From NCBI GenBank assembly GCA_029215795.1, contig JARDYH010000004.1, positions 206,712,517-206,776,516 on the forward strand: 64,000 nucleotides of DNA, written 5' to 3'. Shown here one piece after another: positions 1-11,673 of this stretch. Position 1 is the first letter of the stretch, and every line of letters starts with the position of its first letter. Origin of the DNA: Anniella stebbinsi. Lineage: Eukaryota > Chordata > Lepidosauria > Squamata > Anniellidae. Made by a program: the position numbers and the translations under genes. A model generated the notes under the pieces. The model worked only from the letters and a program-made list of their open reading frames with translations. It was not told where the DNA came from and did not search any database.

Positions 1-209
1 CAAGATGTTGCATGGCTCTCAGGCATGCATGGTGCAAGATGGGAGATGGTCATAGCAAGCAGTTCTGGAGTATGAACCAATGCACTGTCATAGTCCTAAA
101 TGGTTTGAATCTAAGGGATTGCTTTCTCCCATATCAGTGTACCTGCTTTCTAAGATCCACTGGGGAGGCTCTTCTTCATGTCCCATCCACGTTTGAGGCA
201 TGACTGGAG

Positions 210-397
210 AAGGGACTGGAGCTCAGTGGTAGAGCACATACTTTGCATGTAGAAGGTCCCAGATTCAATCCCTGGTATCTCCAGGTAGGGTTAGGAAAAA
301 CTCCTGCCTGAAGACCTGGAGAGCTGCTGCCAGTCAGTGTTGACAATACTGGACTAGATAGACTAATGGTCTGGTATAATGTAGATTCCTATGGTCC
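210..397 (+). repeat. tRNA-derived SINE
   Basis: The head resembles a tRNA promoter: box A-like GAGCTCAGTGGTAGAGCA, then GGTCCCAGATTCAATCCC (box B-like). A body with GAAAACTCCTGCCTGAAGAC and CTGCCAGTCAGTGTTGACAA follows, ending near CTAATGGTCTGG. The same body recurs at 8096, 35905, 35967, 41765 and 57815, so it is a family. Confidence 0.75.
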
Positions 398-889
398 TGT
401 GTTCAGGATGCAAAAAAGGGTCTTGTCTGTAGCAGTGCCTGGATTACAAAACAATTTATCGTATGATATTCATCTGGCACTCTCTCACTGTTTTTCACCA
501 GCTGGTAAAACTGTTGTTGTTGTTGTTGATAATTATTATTTTGGCAGGAATTTGACCTGCCAAGTCCACGATGGTGAGCTTTCAGTTTTTAGCTTGCACC
601 TATCTTTATTTTATGGGATTGTATTGTTGTTTGAATTTATTGGTTTTATTCCTTATAAGAACCCTGAAGGGAGAAACATACATTATCTTAATAAATAAGG
701 AATACATGAACAGCCCCTTTTATTCAGGGTGTGCAAATGGGTGCTCTGCTACCATATCAGCAAGAGAGTACACTCCCCATCCCAAGGATAAGGGGATCCC
801 TCCAGTTATGCTCCATTATTGTTCTGCCATTCCAATAGCCCCAGGGCCCCAATCCACTTGCCCACCAGTTTCTGGGGAACAAGAGTGGG

Positions 890-1015
890 TGAGCGTTACT
901 GCATCCATGCCCTGTTTGTGGGCTTCCCTCTGCCATCTGGTTGACCGCCTTGTGACCAGAATGCTGGACTACTACATAGGCCTTTGGTCTGATCCAGCAT
1001 GGCTTTTCTTAGAAA
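890..1015 (-). repeat. Interspersed repeat, GGATCAGACC family fragment
   Basis: This is the reverse complement of the repeat at 18203 and 37485. It ends TGGTCTGATCCAGCATGG and contains CCAGAATGCTGGACTA. Only the end nearest the GGATCAGACC motif is present. Confidence 0.6.
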
Positions 1016-1771
1016 ATACCCAGTTCTAGAAGTGCTCTAGATTCATTTAAAGTGCCAGTGTAATTAACATTACAGCGGCCAATTAACCACTAGACATACA
1101 GGAAGCTCATAGTAGTAAGCTGGTGATTATTAACCCTGCCTAATTTCCTGTTGAAGAACATTGTACCTCCTCCATCATGATCACACTGTACTCTTATGTG
1201 ATCACTGGGCTTTCTGTGGTCCTTTAACCAACAATATATTCTTATGTGATTGTGATTTTACAGCCTTGTACCAATGCAAAGCAGCTTTAATTAACAGTTA
1301 TAATTTCACTTTTTACTGTACCCAGTGGCTACACATGGCACAGAACAATGTGGAATCTGGCCAGCATATTAAAAAAATCTGTTTATTTCAGCAGGTGATT
1401 GATGTTTAGACATTATTTGAATGTGTACGGCAATAATCTTGGACATGGGTGCATCAGCGGTGCTAACAGGGATATTTAATTATCTCCTAGGAAAATGTTA
1501 TAATGCTTGAAGGTTACAGTAAACTCACTGCTCATTAAAATTGAGCAAATAGTCACATAGAATTTTTAAAATTGTTGATTAAGTAGGTATGAACTCAGCA
1601 GCTTCCGAATAGGGCCCCAAATAACATTCACGGCCAATCCTATGTATGTTTATGCAAAAGTAATTCCCACTGTGTCAAATGGGGCTTATTCCTTGTTAGG
1701 TGTTCATAGAATTGAAGGCTTGATCCAACATTGTTTCATTATTGTTTATTTGATTTGGATTCTGCTTCTTA

Positions 1772-2148
1772 GGGTGTAAAGGGAGGGCCTGGGGATGATC
1801 CCGGACTTACTTGCTTCTGGGATTGTTGCCCACTTTCTACACACTCACAGGAGTGCGATGTCCCAGGAGCAAGCAGGATGTTGCGCTCGTCGCTGCTGCC
1901 AATTTTTTTTTACCAGGCGGAGCCGGGAGCACACTTGCGCTCCATCAGAAAAATGATTAAAAAAAATTCCCCCCTTACCCCCCGCCATCCCATGGATGGT
2001 GAAAATACAACCCCCCTCTCCCCTGATGGGAAAGGAGCTGTGCCACATGGCTCCGTGCTTGTTTCTGGGGCTGTGCTTACTCGTGAGTAAGCACAGGGAG
2101 CACCCAGGGACAACCCAGGGAAAAAAGGCCGGTGTAGAAACAGCCTCA
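1772..2148 (-). mobile_element. Non-autonomous DNA element, GGTGTAGA ends
   Basis: Starts near GGGTGTAAAGGGAGGG and ends GGCCGGTGTAGAAACAGCC. It shares internal blocks with 23493-24077 (same orientation) and 60541-61001 (opposite): ACTTGCTTCTGGGATTGTTG, an ACACTTGCGCTCCA-like block and a GGGCACGGAGC-like block. The termini are short inverted repeats around TCTACACC, so I call it a DNA transposon remnant. No target duplication is clear here. Confidence 0.55.
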
Positions 2149-2261
2149 GAAATACAGCATTCAGGGCAGCTTACAATCATGAATAAAACCTGATTCAAAC
2201 AATAATAAAATATATGCATTAAAACACAATTAAAATAACAGAATAAAAACTGCAATAACAG

Positions 2262-2571
2262 TAGGGTGACCATATGGAAAGAAGGACAGGGCTCCTGTAT
2301 CTTTGTATAGAAAAGGGAATTTCAGCAGGTGTCATTTGTATGCATGCAGTATCTGGTGAAATTCCCTCTACATAAAAACAGTTAAAGCTGCAAGCGCCCT
2401 GCCTTCTTTGGTATCTGGTCAAGAGGGCAGGGCTCCTGCAGCTTTAACTGTTGTGAAGAGGAAATTTCACCAGGTGCTGCATGCATAGAATTAACACCTG
2501 CTGAAATTCCCTTTTCTATACAACTGTTAAAGATACAGCAGCCCTGTCCTCCTTTCCATATGGTCACCCTA
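2262..2571. mobile_element. Long-inverted-repeat hAT MITE, copy 1
   Basis: A 310-bp near-palindrome running from TAGGGTGACCATATGG to CCATATGGTCACCCTA. It is flanked by a perfect 8-bp duplication AATAACAG (2254-2261 and 2572-2579), the signature of hAT transposition. The arms carry TTTCAGCAGGTGTCATTTG and CTGCAGCTTTAACTGTTGTG in mirror order. The central spacer reads TATCTGGTCA on the plus strand. The target lies in a 20-bp tandem repeat, AATAACAGAATAAAAACTGC. Confidence 0.88.
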
Positions 2572-2639
2572 AATAACAGAATAAAAACTGCATCCCACCC
2601 AACATACTCCAAAGGCTTGCTTGAATAAAGATCTTAATA

Positions 2640-2960
2640 CCCGGGCATGCTTGTACAAGAGAAGGTGTTATTTCAGGTAGCCCGGTCCCAAGCCTGATAG
2701 GGCTTTATAGATAGTAACTTGCAGTTTGAATTCTGCCCAGAAACAGACCGGTAGCCAGTGAAGCTGTTGTAACAAGCGAGTCACATGCTCCCTGTAACCG
2801 GCGCTGGTCAACAATCTGGCCACAGCATTCTTGACCATCTGAAATTTATGAACAGTTTTTGAAGGCAGTCCCACACAGAGTAATCCAGCCAGGATGGAAC
2901 TAAGGCATGTGTAACCACAGCCAGATCAAACATCTCTAGAGCTTTATGATTTAAATGCAA
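2640..2960 (-). mobile_element. LINE 3' fragment (CR1/L2-like reverse transcriptase end)
   Basis: The minus strand at 2668-2874 encodes VARLLTSAGYREHVTRLLQQ then LHWLPVCFWAEFKLQVTIYK, followed by ALSGLGPGYL. This is the LHWLPV...KAL-x-GL-x-P-x-YL block typical of the end of CR1/L2-clade reverse-transcriptase ORFs. It is truncated at its 5' end, with no 3' tail preserved. Confidence 0.8.
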
Positions 2961-3069
2961 GAAGAATTAAGTCCAGAAATGAGCCCGCGTCCTGGCAGTA
3001 TACAGTTCTCTGGTCCTTTAAATATATTAAAATATATATTTTAAACAACAGAATTGTTGAGTTCAATAC

Positions 3070-3138
3070 CTGGTTTTCTGACAGCGTACAGCAGCTTTTC
3101 ATCACCAGCCTTTGCTTTGGTCACCTTTTGCTGAAAAA
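3070..3138 (-). CDS. BANK1: BANK1 short coding exon (VFQQK)
   Basis: A 69-bp exon (phase 1/1) after TTTTTGTTGTAG and before AAACCAG|GTATTG. Joined to the upstream exon it reads VFQQKVTKAKAGDEKLLYAV then RKP. VFQQK directly after IAQ is what I recall for human BANK1, as is a following Asp- and Lys-containing basic stretch. It leads towards the C-terminal coiled-coil exons, for which I found no candidate in 1-3069, so the next intron must exceed 3 kb. At 23 codons it is short enough to be missed by gene predictors. Confidence 0.85.
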
Positions 3139-3934
3139 CTACAACAAAAAGCAAATGAGGAAGCTAGTAATAGCACTAGAAGAACTGAACAAGTCGATTA
3201 TGTTTCAGAACTCTGGTGCAAGAGTATGTGAGGCCCTTGAAAACACAGTGCAAGGAGAAAGATTTCTCAGAGCGGATTGCCTTTGGAATACCACAGCCCC
3301 CAGGGCCCCATTCTCCTGCCATTCTCCTGAGAATTTTAAGATCATTCTCAGAGGGCCTTCGTCAAGCATGAGAGATAGTATGAGAGCTGGTCTCAGTGGG
3401 TGGGACAGCTGGCTCCTCCTTACAGGCTGGAACTGCAGCGCTTGAGCTAGAAGTCTGGTCCATCTGTCTTCCTGAAGAACTAGCAAATGGACCTGGCTTT
3501 GCATAAGTTTGAATAGCCCTTAGTTGGACACAACCAAGCCTTCAAGCAAACTTACACACGGCTGTCACAGTTGGGCACATTTTGCCTGCCCCGTCTGAGT
3601 AGCGCTATGTCTGCTGGCACTCCTACGCATGGCCCCTATCATGATGCACTGCTGGAGCCCCCTGACGGAGATGTCTGTCCTCTCCCTTCTCCAAGGGGGT
3701 GGGGGCTGCCCCACAGCAAACTGTCTGGACTGACTTCACACTATGTGGACTGCAATGCTACACGCTCATTAGGGAAGTCTGCCCCTAGCAGGCTTCAATC
3801 CCATGGATACATTTCAATTGATTAAAATTAATTAATGTGTTTTACAAATAAGCCCGAGGTGTACACCTCTAGAGTCCTCTTTGTATGCAGGCCAAGTTTC
3901 AGGTGTCTAGGTTTTACGGTCTTGGTGCTATGGT

Positions 3935-4445
3935 GCTGACGGAGAGGCAGATGGAGACACATCCACTTTTATTTTTTTATAGATTGAATGCTGGTAGTGG
4001 AGGAGGTCAGGCAACAAAGTATGGCTGCTGAAGACCCCAGCTTAAGACCAAACTGGTGCTTCACAGAGCCCTCCTGTGCACTGCTGATACAAGAATTTTG
4101 CTACAAGAGCAAGATGATGTCTGCCAACATGGAATCCTCTACTGGTGCTGGGGGATTGAGATCAATTCTACGCTGCCCAATGGGTGGAAGTCATGGCCAA
4201 GATCACTCTTAGAGCTCCATCAGACAAGTGTTTTATTGCACGTTCATTACTGGACACTCACAACGTCGTCTGCCTCCTGTGTGCCTCCTGCCCCTTCTAG
4301 CCTTCTTCGCACCACAAAAAACCCCACTCCAGTAAGTCTGACTTATTTTTAAAGATGGAAGTTGCCACTATCTCCTGCTGTGTGCAGGAGAAGCAGCGCG
4401 ATCAAAACAGCCCACTGAATGGCTCACATGCATATTATTTACTTC
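3935..4445 (+). mobile_element. hAT-like non-autonomous element, orientation 1
   Basis: A reverse-complement relative of 9795-10150. They share GAGCTCCATCAGACAAG, the TTTTATTGCAC-GTTCATTACTGG block, CTAGCCTTCTTCGC, and ATCTCCTGCTGTGTGCAGGAG. The latter also forms a small hairpin. Outer boundaries are uncertain. Confidence 0.5.
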
Positions 4446-6234
4446 CTCTTTCAATAGAGGAAGTAATGAGGGACAAACGCGCGGGCTGAGAAGCGACGGT
4501 AAGGAAATAATATTTTCCCCTGTGTGATGATGCTCTTAACCACTAAGGACAAGAGAATTAATAGTGTGGCTTCTACTAACAAATCACCAGAGGCGGAAAT
4601 AAATTGGGTTGAGGGCAGGGATACATTCAACAATGTCTGATTAGGAAGTACTTTAATTGATAGGCCTGGGAAGTCCTGACAAGTTTTTGCAATGCTGAAG
4701 CAATAATAATAAAAAAAATGGAATTGCTTCTCCAGTTGTTCAAAGTCAAATTGTTAGAATCACTTTACATTCAGCATCTTGTTGAAAACGATTTCAGCTG
4801 GCAACAAACATTCTCTGAGTGGGCGAGGTAAGAGGAAATAAATTATTCACTTTTTGGAACTGAATTAGGAAGACACATAGCAAAATTGCAATACAGCATG
4901 CAAAAGGGCAGATTGGGGTTTCAGGAAAAATAATGAACAAACATTTTGCAGTTTATACAACATTTAATAAGCCAGGAAATTCACACGGCCAGGGCATGAA
5001 TCTCACTGTATTAAATCCATCCTGGGGTGATACTATGCAATCCATTAGAGCTAATGGAACATACAATGGCCTCAATCTCCCAAACATTTTGAGTTTCCCC
5101 CTCAAATTTCTCAAACCACATTGAAGCTGTTTTTCCTTGGTTCCCCCCCTCCCCCATGCTCCCCCCCCATCCAACTAAGAAGGTCTGAGCATGGAAGCTG
5201 CACTCATAGGACTTATTGAATCTGGAACCTCAGGAGTAAATCAGATGCACATCTAAGTGCATTGCTTTTAATGGGTATTTATGCCTCTACAGGTGAATAT
5301 GAATGCACAACCAGGAATACAGTGGTGCAGATAGGGGCGCACAAATATCCTGATGTCTGGACTGAAAAAAGTTGCGCTTTTGCAAGCACCCAAAAAGCTC
5401 TTGGGCACTTGAAATGCTCTTCTCTGCCTCCCCTTTCCTTGCCTGAACATCTTTCTTGGAGCCAGCGAAAGACAGTGGTGGAAATGACTACAGGCCCTCC
5501 AAGAGTCCTGGCAGAGGGCATTTCTGTGCCAGGAATGGCACAGAGAATATGAATCTCATCACCCTCATTGGGAAATGTCACCAGTAGTGTCGCTTTCCCA
5601 CTAAGAATGATGGGACTCATCGTTCCAGCCCCAGCCCCACTTAGGGCAGCCACTTATGAACTGCTAAATACAATAAAATAAAACAAAATGCAGCACCGAA
5701 AAAGAGGGCAAAAGGGGGTAGTGATTAGCACAACATTTGCATATGTTAGGCTATTTGCATAGATGCATATTTAGAAATTATTATTATGCTGCATTTCTAT
5801 TTAAAGTCAGTCTCACAATAGTGCAGAAGACAGTGACCTGTGTGATGCCTGTTGAGTCTGCTGTTGTCCAGTTACTAACTGTGGATGGGTTGTTTTGGTT
5901 CTTTATCTTTAATCTGGAATTGGCAGAAGAGCCCTTTAAATAGAAGTTGGTTCTCTGGCAGCCCTTCAGATAGAGGACAGTCCTTTGTAAAACAGGGCAC
6001 CTGGACACCCTATGACCCCTGTACATGTGCAACCAGGGCCTCAAGGCTGCTCATGGCAGCTGCTTTTCTTCTGTCTTTCCTCAGGGCAGGACCCTTGGAG
6101 CAGAGGAGGCTGTGGCCAGCGCTTGCAGGTCTGAGGAAAGCAGGACAGCCTACATTGGCGTACATCAGCGAGCAGCCGACATCTGCAAGAAAGCATTTGA
6201 ACAGGGCTGTGCATTCTTTTAGTGCCCCTCATTT

Positions 6235-7460
6235 GAAGGTAGGGATGTTGCAGGCACCTGGCTGAGTCTGGGAGTCCAACGGACTCCCCCATATCTGCCC
6301 CTACAAACCCTGTCAGGTAGGGTGACCAGATTTTGGAAACCAAAATCCCAGTCCCCTCCCGCAACCCCCCCACCCAAAACAACCCCCCCACCCAAAACAA
6401 CCCCCCCCACCAAGCCACCCCCCCAAAAAAACATCAGCCTGGACCTATCGGGTTCTCTTCCTCCGCCGCCCGCGTTGGGTCCTCCGCTGCCACCCCTGCC
6501 AGGTCAGCCGCCGCCCCCCCCGTGTCCCCCGCTGACCCCCCATGTCCCCTGCCGCCGCCGGGTCTTCATCACCGCCAGGTCCTTCGCCGCCGCTGCCAGG
6601 CTCGTAAGGCCAGAGGCCACGCGGAAGAGGCGGGAGAGGGCCGATTACATCACTTCCGGATCCGGCCCTCTCCTGTCTCTTCCGCGCGGCCTCTGGCCTC
6701 CTTGGAGCGAGGCCAGAGGCCGCGCGGAAGAGACGGGAGAGGGCTGGATCCGGAAGTGATGTAATCGGCCCTCTCCCGCCTCTTCCGTGCGGCCTCTGGC
6801 CTCACAAGCTGAGCAGCGGCGGCGAAGGACCTGGCGGTGGTGGAGGACCCGGCGGTGGCAGACCCGGCGGTGGCGGCGGAGGAGCCCGAGAAGCTCCCCT
6901 TCCAGCAGGTAAGTGCCCGCCCTCGCGCCTCATGCTCCGGAGGGAAGCGGACGCCCCTGCAGGTAAGGAGCGCGAGGCGTGAGGGGGGCCTCTTACCTGC
7001 TGGGGCGGCCGCTTCCTGGGCTCCTCCGCCGCCACCGCCGCCGGGTCTACCGCTGCTCGTCGCCGCTCGCTGCCATCGCCGCGTGCCCCCCCGCCCCCCC
7101 GGTTTTCCCTCGCCGTCCCCCGGTTGGCCCGGATCGGCCTAGGTTTCCCGGTTAGGACCGGGAAACCCTGGGCGATCTGGACACCCTACTGTCAGGCACC
7201 CATGGTGCACTCGTGGACCCATGCTCCCAGCGCCCACGAGGGCCGACAAGTGCTAGACAGCCATCCATTCTTGTCCGGAACCTCCACTGTGTGCCACAAT
7301 GAAGGCTCTGGAACTCAGATATTTCCACCATTGCGTAAATGGTGGTCATAAAGTGTCCATTTACGCCATGTAGGGGGGGGGGAATACGCAATTTCTGGAG
7401 GCTCTGGAAATTGCGCATTTCCCCATTGCATAAATGTCAGCCATAAAGGCCCCATTATGC
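6235..7460. repeat. Older interspersed repeat split by the GC-rich hAT element
   Basis: Before the insertion it contains GGAGTCCAACGGACTCCCCC; after it come GTGGTCATAAAGTGTCCATT and CCATTGCATAAATGTCAGCC. Similar blocks (GGAGTCCAATGAACTCCC, GCATAAATGGCGTCCATAAAG) occur together at 58845-59175 and partly at 22020-22270. The family itself is unnamed by me. Confidence 0.6.
6318..7188. mobile_element. GC-rich fold-back hAT element, 871 bp
   Basis: Bounded by TAGGGTGACCAGATTTTGG and CGATCTGGACACCCTA, with a perfect 8-bp duplication CTGTCAGG at 6310-6317 and 7189-7196, so hAT-type. The interior is extremely G+C- and CpG-rich, with a CACCCAAAACAACCCCCC tandem patch (6370-6425). A large palindrome has arms about 6550-6700 and 6709-6866 around the loop CTTGGAGC. 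Open frames over it are low-complexity Pro/Gly/Arg and not genes. It places a CpG-island-like segment in a BANK1 intron. Confidence 0.88.
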
Positions 7461-8095
7461 CAAAGGGGAAATGAATAATTCCTGGAGCGCAGGCAGACAG
7501 CTGCTGAGTGCTCATCCAGCCTCGTCTAGCCTCAAAGGAAGCTTGTGCAGCCCAATGAGCAGGGCTGGCGGTGGAGGTGGGGGGAGCGTCCGATGGATTG
7601 AATGCGGGAGTGGGTTTGGCTCATCCCTATTTGCAGAGCTCACAGCATCTCGATGTAGCCCCATCCCATGTACTTTGGCATATGAGATCTGCATTCCTTG
7701 GTGAATGCCGTTCCATGCCATTCCAGCAGGCTATAGCAGAGGGAGATAACAACGAAAGTGGAGCCATTCCACCAGCTCTGCTGAAAAACTACCCCTCTTC
7801 CCTCCTCATCCTTTTTCCTTGTGTGTCGTGTCTTTTTAGATTGTAGGCCTACAGGGAAATACCAGGGAAATGTTGCTTTGTTTAAATGATTGTTTGCAAG
7901 CTGCATGTTTGGCTGGGAAGTACAATAAAATAAAGAAAATAAAGCAAATAAAATAAAGCAAATCTCTCCCTGGTGGTGTGCTGGGATTGGCTGCAGGTTT
8001 AGTCAGAATCCTTTCTTGCATTATCACTGTGGTGGTGGGGTGGGGAGAGAGATCAAGTGGAGACTGTCATCCCAGGTTTTCCATTGACCCCCTTG

Positions 8096-8376
8096 CAATT
8101 TGGGATGGGAAGTAGCTCAGTGGTAGAGCTGTATTATACCAAATCAGACCATTGGTCCATCTTGGATCATTGTTCCACAAGAGGGGGCTGTGGCTCAGTG
8201 GGATAGAGGACCTGCTTTGCATACAGAGAGTTCAGCCCCCAGCATCTCCAGGTAGGGATGGAAAAAATCCTGCCTGAAAACCTGGAGGGCCCCTGCCAGT
8301 CAGTGTTGACAATTCTGAGCTAGTTGGTTCCGCGGTCTATCTCAGTCAGTCTAAGGCAGCTTCCTATGTTCCTAAA
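8096..8376 (+). repeat. Composite tRNA-derived SINE
   Basis: Two heads are visible: AAGTAGCTCAGTGGTAGAGC (8110) and GCTGTGGCTCAGTGGGATAG (8187). A single body follows, with CCAGCATCTCCAGGTAGGGA and CCAGTCAGTGTTGACAATTC. Between the heads is a reversed piece, CAGACCATTGGTCCATCT, so one SINE probably landed beside or in another. Confidence 0.7.
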
Positions 8377-8941
8377 TGTAATATCAGGCGATCATCAAAT
8401 GTGGGACTGATCCCCTGAACGAGTCCCCCTGGAACCATGTTGGTGCGCTGTGCATCAATACGCGAGGCACCTGCTTCCCTAATGGGGGAGCGATGATCAT
8501 GTACTGGTACTGTACAGAAAATGTTAATAATGGCCTTTGGAATGACATCTTGTAAAGGAACATTGATGATGATTTTAGTCGATGATACAGAGAAACGAAA
8601 GCAGGAAAGAGCCATTGAGGCACCATTCAGAAGCGTTAACTTTGGTGAATTCAGTTCATTCTCTCTGATCTTATTTTCTCGGCTTTAACCGCCTAACGTA
8701 GGATGTTGAGGCAGCAAAAGACTGATTTGCTCCATTGGAAGCACCACCTGTTATGACAAAACCCCTCAGATATCACTGATGACATTATATGAGTTCTTGT
8801 TGACTCAAAGGAAACGCTCACTGCGAATGAAACGACATTAGGGGGGATTGTGCTTTGACTGAGAATGTGCCTGTTATCAGGCCGTCCAAATCAAACTGCA
8901 GTTCCCGCAAGAACTCGGACTAGTGCAGTTTCCCTCAGCAT

Positions 8942-9045
8942 GGCACCCTCCAGATGTATTGGACTACAGCTTCCATCATCCCCAGCCAGCATGGCCATTG
9001 GAATGATAGGAGCTGTAGTCTAACATGTCCAGAGGGTGCCAGGTC
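8942..9045. mobile_element. Palindromic MITE, CTCCAGATGT family
   Basis: About 100 bp with imperfect inverted halves. GGCACCCTCCAGATGTATTG and GGACTACAGCTTCCATCATC face AATGATAGGAGCTGTAGTCT and CCAGAGGGTGCC. Relatives are at 21786, 26782, 39899, 47162, 60296, 60488 and 63468. Confidence 0.7.
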
Positions 9046-9794
9046 AATGAAGACTCTAATGTTAAAAGATATGGCTCCGAAAGATGTCACAGCCCAATGA
9101 ATAAAGCTGAATACCAAATTAACTGGCCTGTGACTTGGAGGATGTCTATATGCTCTGAAAGCCCTGAGGTAGCACTGTGTCAATTATCTGACACAGCACG
9201 TGCCTCGAAGCCACCATGGGGCTTTCCAGAGGAGCTCCACATTTTAAACTTACCCTGACTTTCCAGGATGGAGCGAGGTGAACACGGCCCTTCTGCCATC
9301 TAACCTCGCTCCATCCTTGATGTGGAGGGATTCCCGGATGGAAGGCAACCCGTGATTAGTCACTGTCTGCCCGGGCACAGGGTAGGGAGTGGGCTGGCAA
9401 GCTGAATGGAACGCTGCCACACTGCCTTTGGTGTGGGGATTGACCACTGCTACCCTGCAGCAGCAAAAGCGCGGGGTTCTGGAAGAAGCAACAGCAACCT
9501 GGCATATCAAGGCAGCTCCTTGGAGACTGGGAATAATTGTTCAAACAAGAGTTCTTAATTTCCACTGCTTATTTTAACAATTGCAGAAATGTGAGCCACT
9601 GGGTTCCATCTAATAGGAAGCCATTCTTGCCCAATGTAGCCCCCCCTTACCTGTCTCATGCCTTCATGCACCAGCTGCACTCTACATTGTCCTCCCCCCC
9701 GTCTTGAAATCGTCTCCTTTCACGAATGCCATTTCTTCCTCCCACTTTTAACATATTTATTCAGATAGAAACTGTCTAGAATAAGGGGGAAAGT

Positions 9795-10150
9795 AGTGGT
9801 GATACAGAGCATCACCACATGGAGGGAAATCACATGTCCTTGCCGTCACTTCTCCGTCTGCGCATTTGTCCCTCATTACTTCCTAGAAGTAAACAACGTA
9901 CACGTGGCCCATTCAGTGGCCCGTTTTGATCACACTGCTTCTCCTGCACACAGCAGGAGATAGCAGCAACTTCCGTCTTTAAAAATAAGTTGGACTTACT
10001 GGGGTGTTTTTTTGTGGCGCGAAGAAGGCTAGAAGGGGTGGGAGGCTTGCGGGAGGCAGACGACATCGTGAGAGGGACCCGCAAAAATCTGTGAGTGCCC
10101 AGTAATGAGTGTGCAATAAAATGCTCATCTGATGGAGCTCACAATAAGTG
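9795..10150 (-). mobile_element. hAT-like non-autonomous element, orientation 2
   Basis: Contains TGGCCCATTCAGTGG, CTTCTCCTGCACACAGCAGG, GAAGAAGGCTAGAAGG and GAGTGCCCAGTAATGAGTGT-GCAATAAAATG-CTCATCTGATGGAGCTC. The block order matches 31333-31745 in the same orientation and 3935-4445 reversed. Confidence 0.55.
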
Positions 10151-11673
10151 TGCAAATTCCTTTGATTGATTGACTTTTGCAAAAGCAGGTGTGTTTATGT
10201 GTGCATGCATGTGCGTGTGTGCCCTTTCTTCCTGACTGATTCCTTAATGCAATCCCCTTCTCGGAGCTGCTATGAGCCCTGGAGGCATCCAAATTGGGTC
10301 TCCCCTCTCCCCATAGGATAATAGCCCCAAGGTGATGGGGTGAGTAATTTGCCTGGGAAATCAACACAGTGGAGGGGAAAGGGATAGAATCCCTCAACCT
10401 ATGGCAGTTTTTGCCAACAACAACCACATAGCAAAATAGATGTTGGGAGGTGCATTGGTGAATCTCTGGTGCATCTAGTTTGGCTATAAAATGGCAATTC
10501 TGTGCAACCCTTACTTGGGCCTAAGCTCTATTTAATGGGGACTCACTTCAGAGTAAATAAGCACATTCCATTGAAAGCAATGGCACTGAGTTGCATGTAG
10601 CATTGCCTGCTGGACAGTGGGGTGATTCAGACAAAAGGGTGAATGCCTCAACCAGGACTGGCAGGCTTCCTCTCTGGCAACCGTAGCCAGGGATGCTGAT
10701 GAGTCACCAAGCATAGAGGCTGAAGTTATTCCCTGCAGGCCTGAGGAAATTCTCTAAGGTCAGAGCTGAGTGCCATGACAGATCACTGTAAGCAAAACTG
10801 CACCTGTGTGTGGCTAAACTGTACTAACTTCAGTCTCCCGGGCTGATGATCCTGTGCCATTAATGAGCGCAAGCCTTTCACGAAGTGCGAGGAAACAAAA
10901 TGCTCTCCTGCATTTATTTAACAGTTATTCTGACATGGTGTAATTGGAGGCATATTGAAATAACCTGGTGAAGAATATTAAAAACTCAAGAAATGGGAAG
11001 GGAGCACTCTGAGAGGGAACGCCATCTGGGTGCGGAATCACCCGACACTGCTGTGCGGATTCACCTTGACGAAACAGCTTTATATTGCAAAATAGTTACC
11101 TGGCATAAATTGCACAAGGATTGGCAGATGGGGGAGGGGGGAAGGAGTGTCAATCAACTATTTTCGTAAGCAGACAGCACATTTTGCAATGGATTCTAGA
11201 TAGCATGCAAACTGAAACGGCATTAGAAAAATCTCCCTTTGCAAAACGAGAAGACATGTGAATCTATTGCATTTCATGAACCAAGGCATTCATGAACTGA
11301 GGCAAGGCAATTTTTTCATAAATGATAACCAAGGGATAATTATTCCTTCCCTCCCTCAGCTTCACAGTTGTCTCCTTGCTACATCAGGATCTGCTTAAAT
11401 GCCAGATGTTTCCACTACCAGTAAGCTTTTCTTCCAAGGATCCTGGGTGGGAATTAGGGCTGTGCTTCACCTCAGTCTCAAAACCCAAATCCGATTTGAA
11501 GCAGGCCGATTCAGCCCACCTTGGCCTAAATCTAGTTTGGGACTGGTTTCAGTGACCTTAGCCTGTAGCAGCCAGCCAGACAGCCGCTGCCCCCCACCTG
11601 CTCACCCACCCGTGGGATTTAGCTGAGACAACCACTTGCGCCAGCGAGCTGCCTGGCCTCCTTTTTGAACTAC

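Larger units (their letters stand above)
1..3069 (-). other. BANK1: BANK1 intron downstream of exon 3070-3138 (partial)
   Basis: No exon is seen. From left to right it holds a tRNA-derived SINE (210-397), a GTT/ATT-rich patch near 512-540, an antisense interspersed repeat (890-1015), AT-rich sequence with nothing recognised (1016-1630), a GCAATCCTATG-type short repeat (1637-1705), a GGTGTAGA-ended element (1772-2148), a long-inverted-repeat hAT copy (2262-2571) and an antisense LINE 3' fragment (2640-2960). Confidence 0.6.

Noticed and set aside
210..260. Possible true tRNA gene (box A and B present)
   Set aside because: The head continues into a SINE body repeated at five other sites and lacks a full cloverleaf.
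6322..7142. Long Pro/Arg/Gly-rich open frames
   Set aside because: They lie wholly inside the GC-rich fold-back hAT element; low-complexity composition, no codon or splice support.
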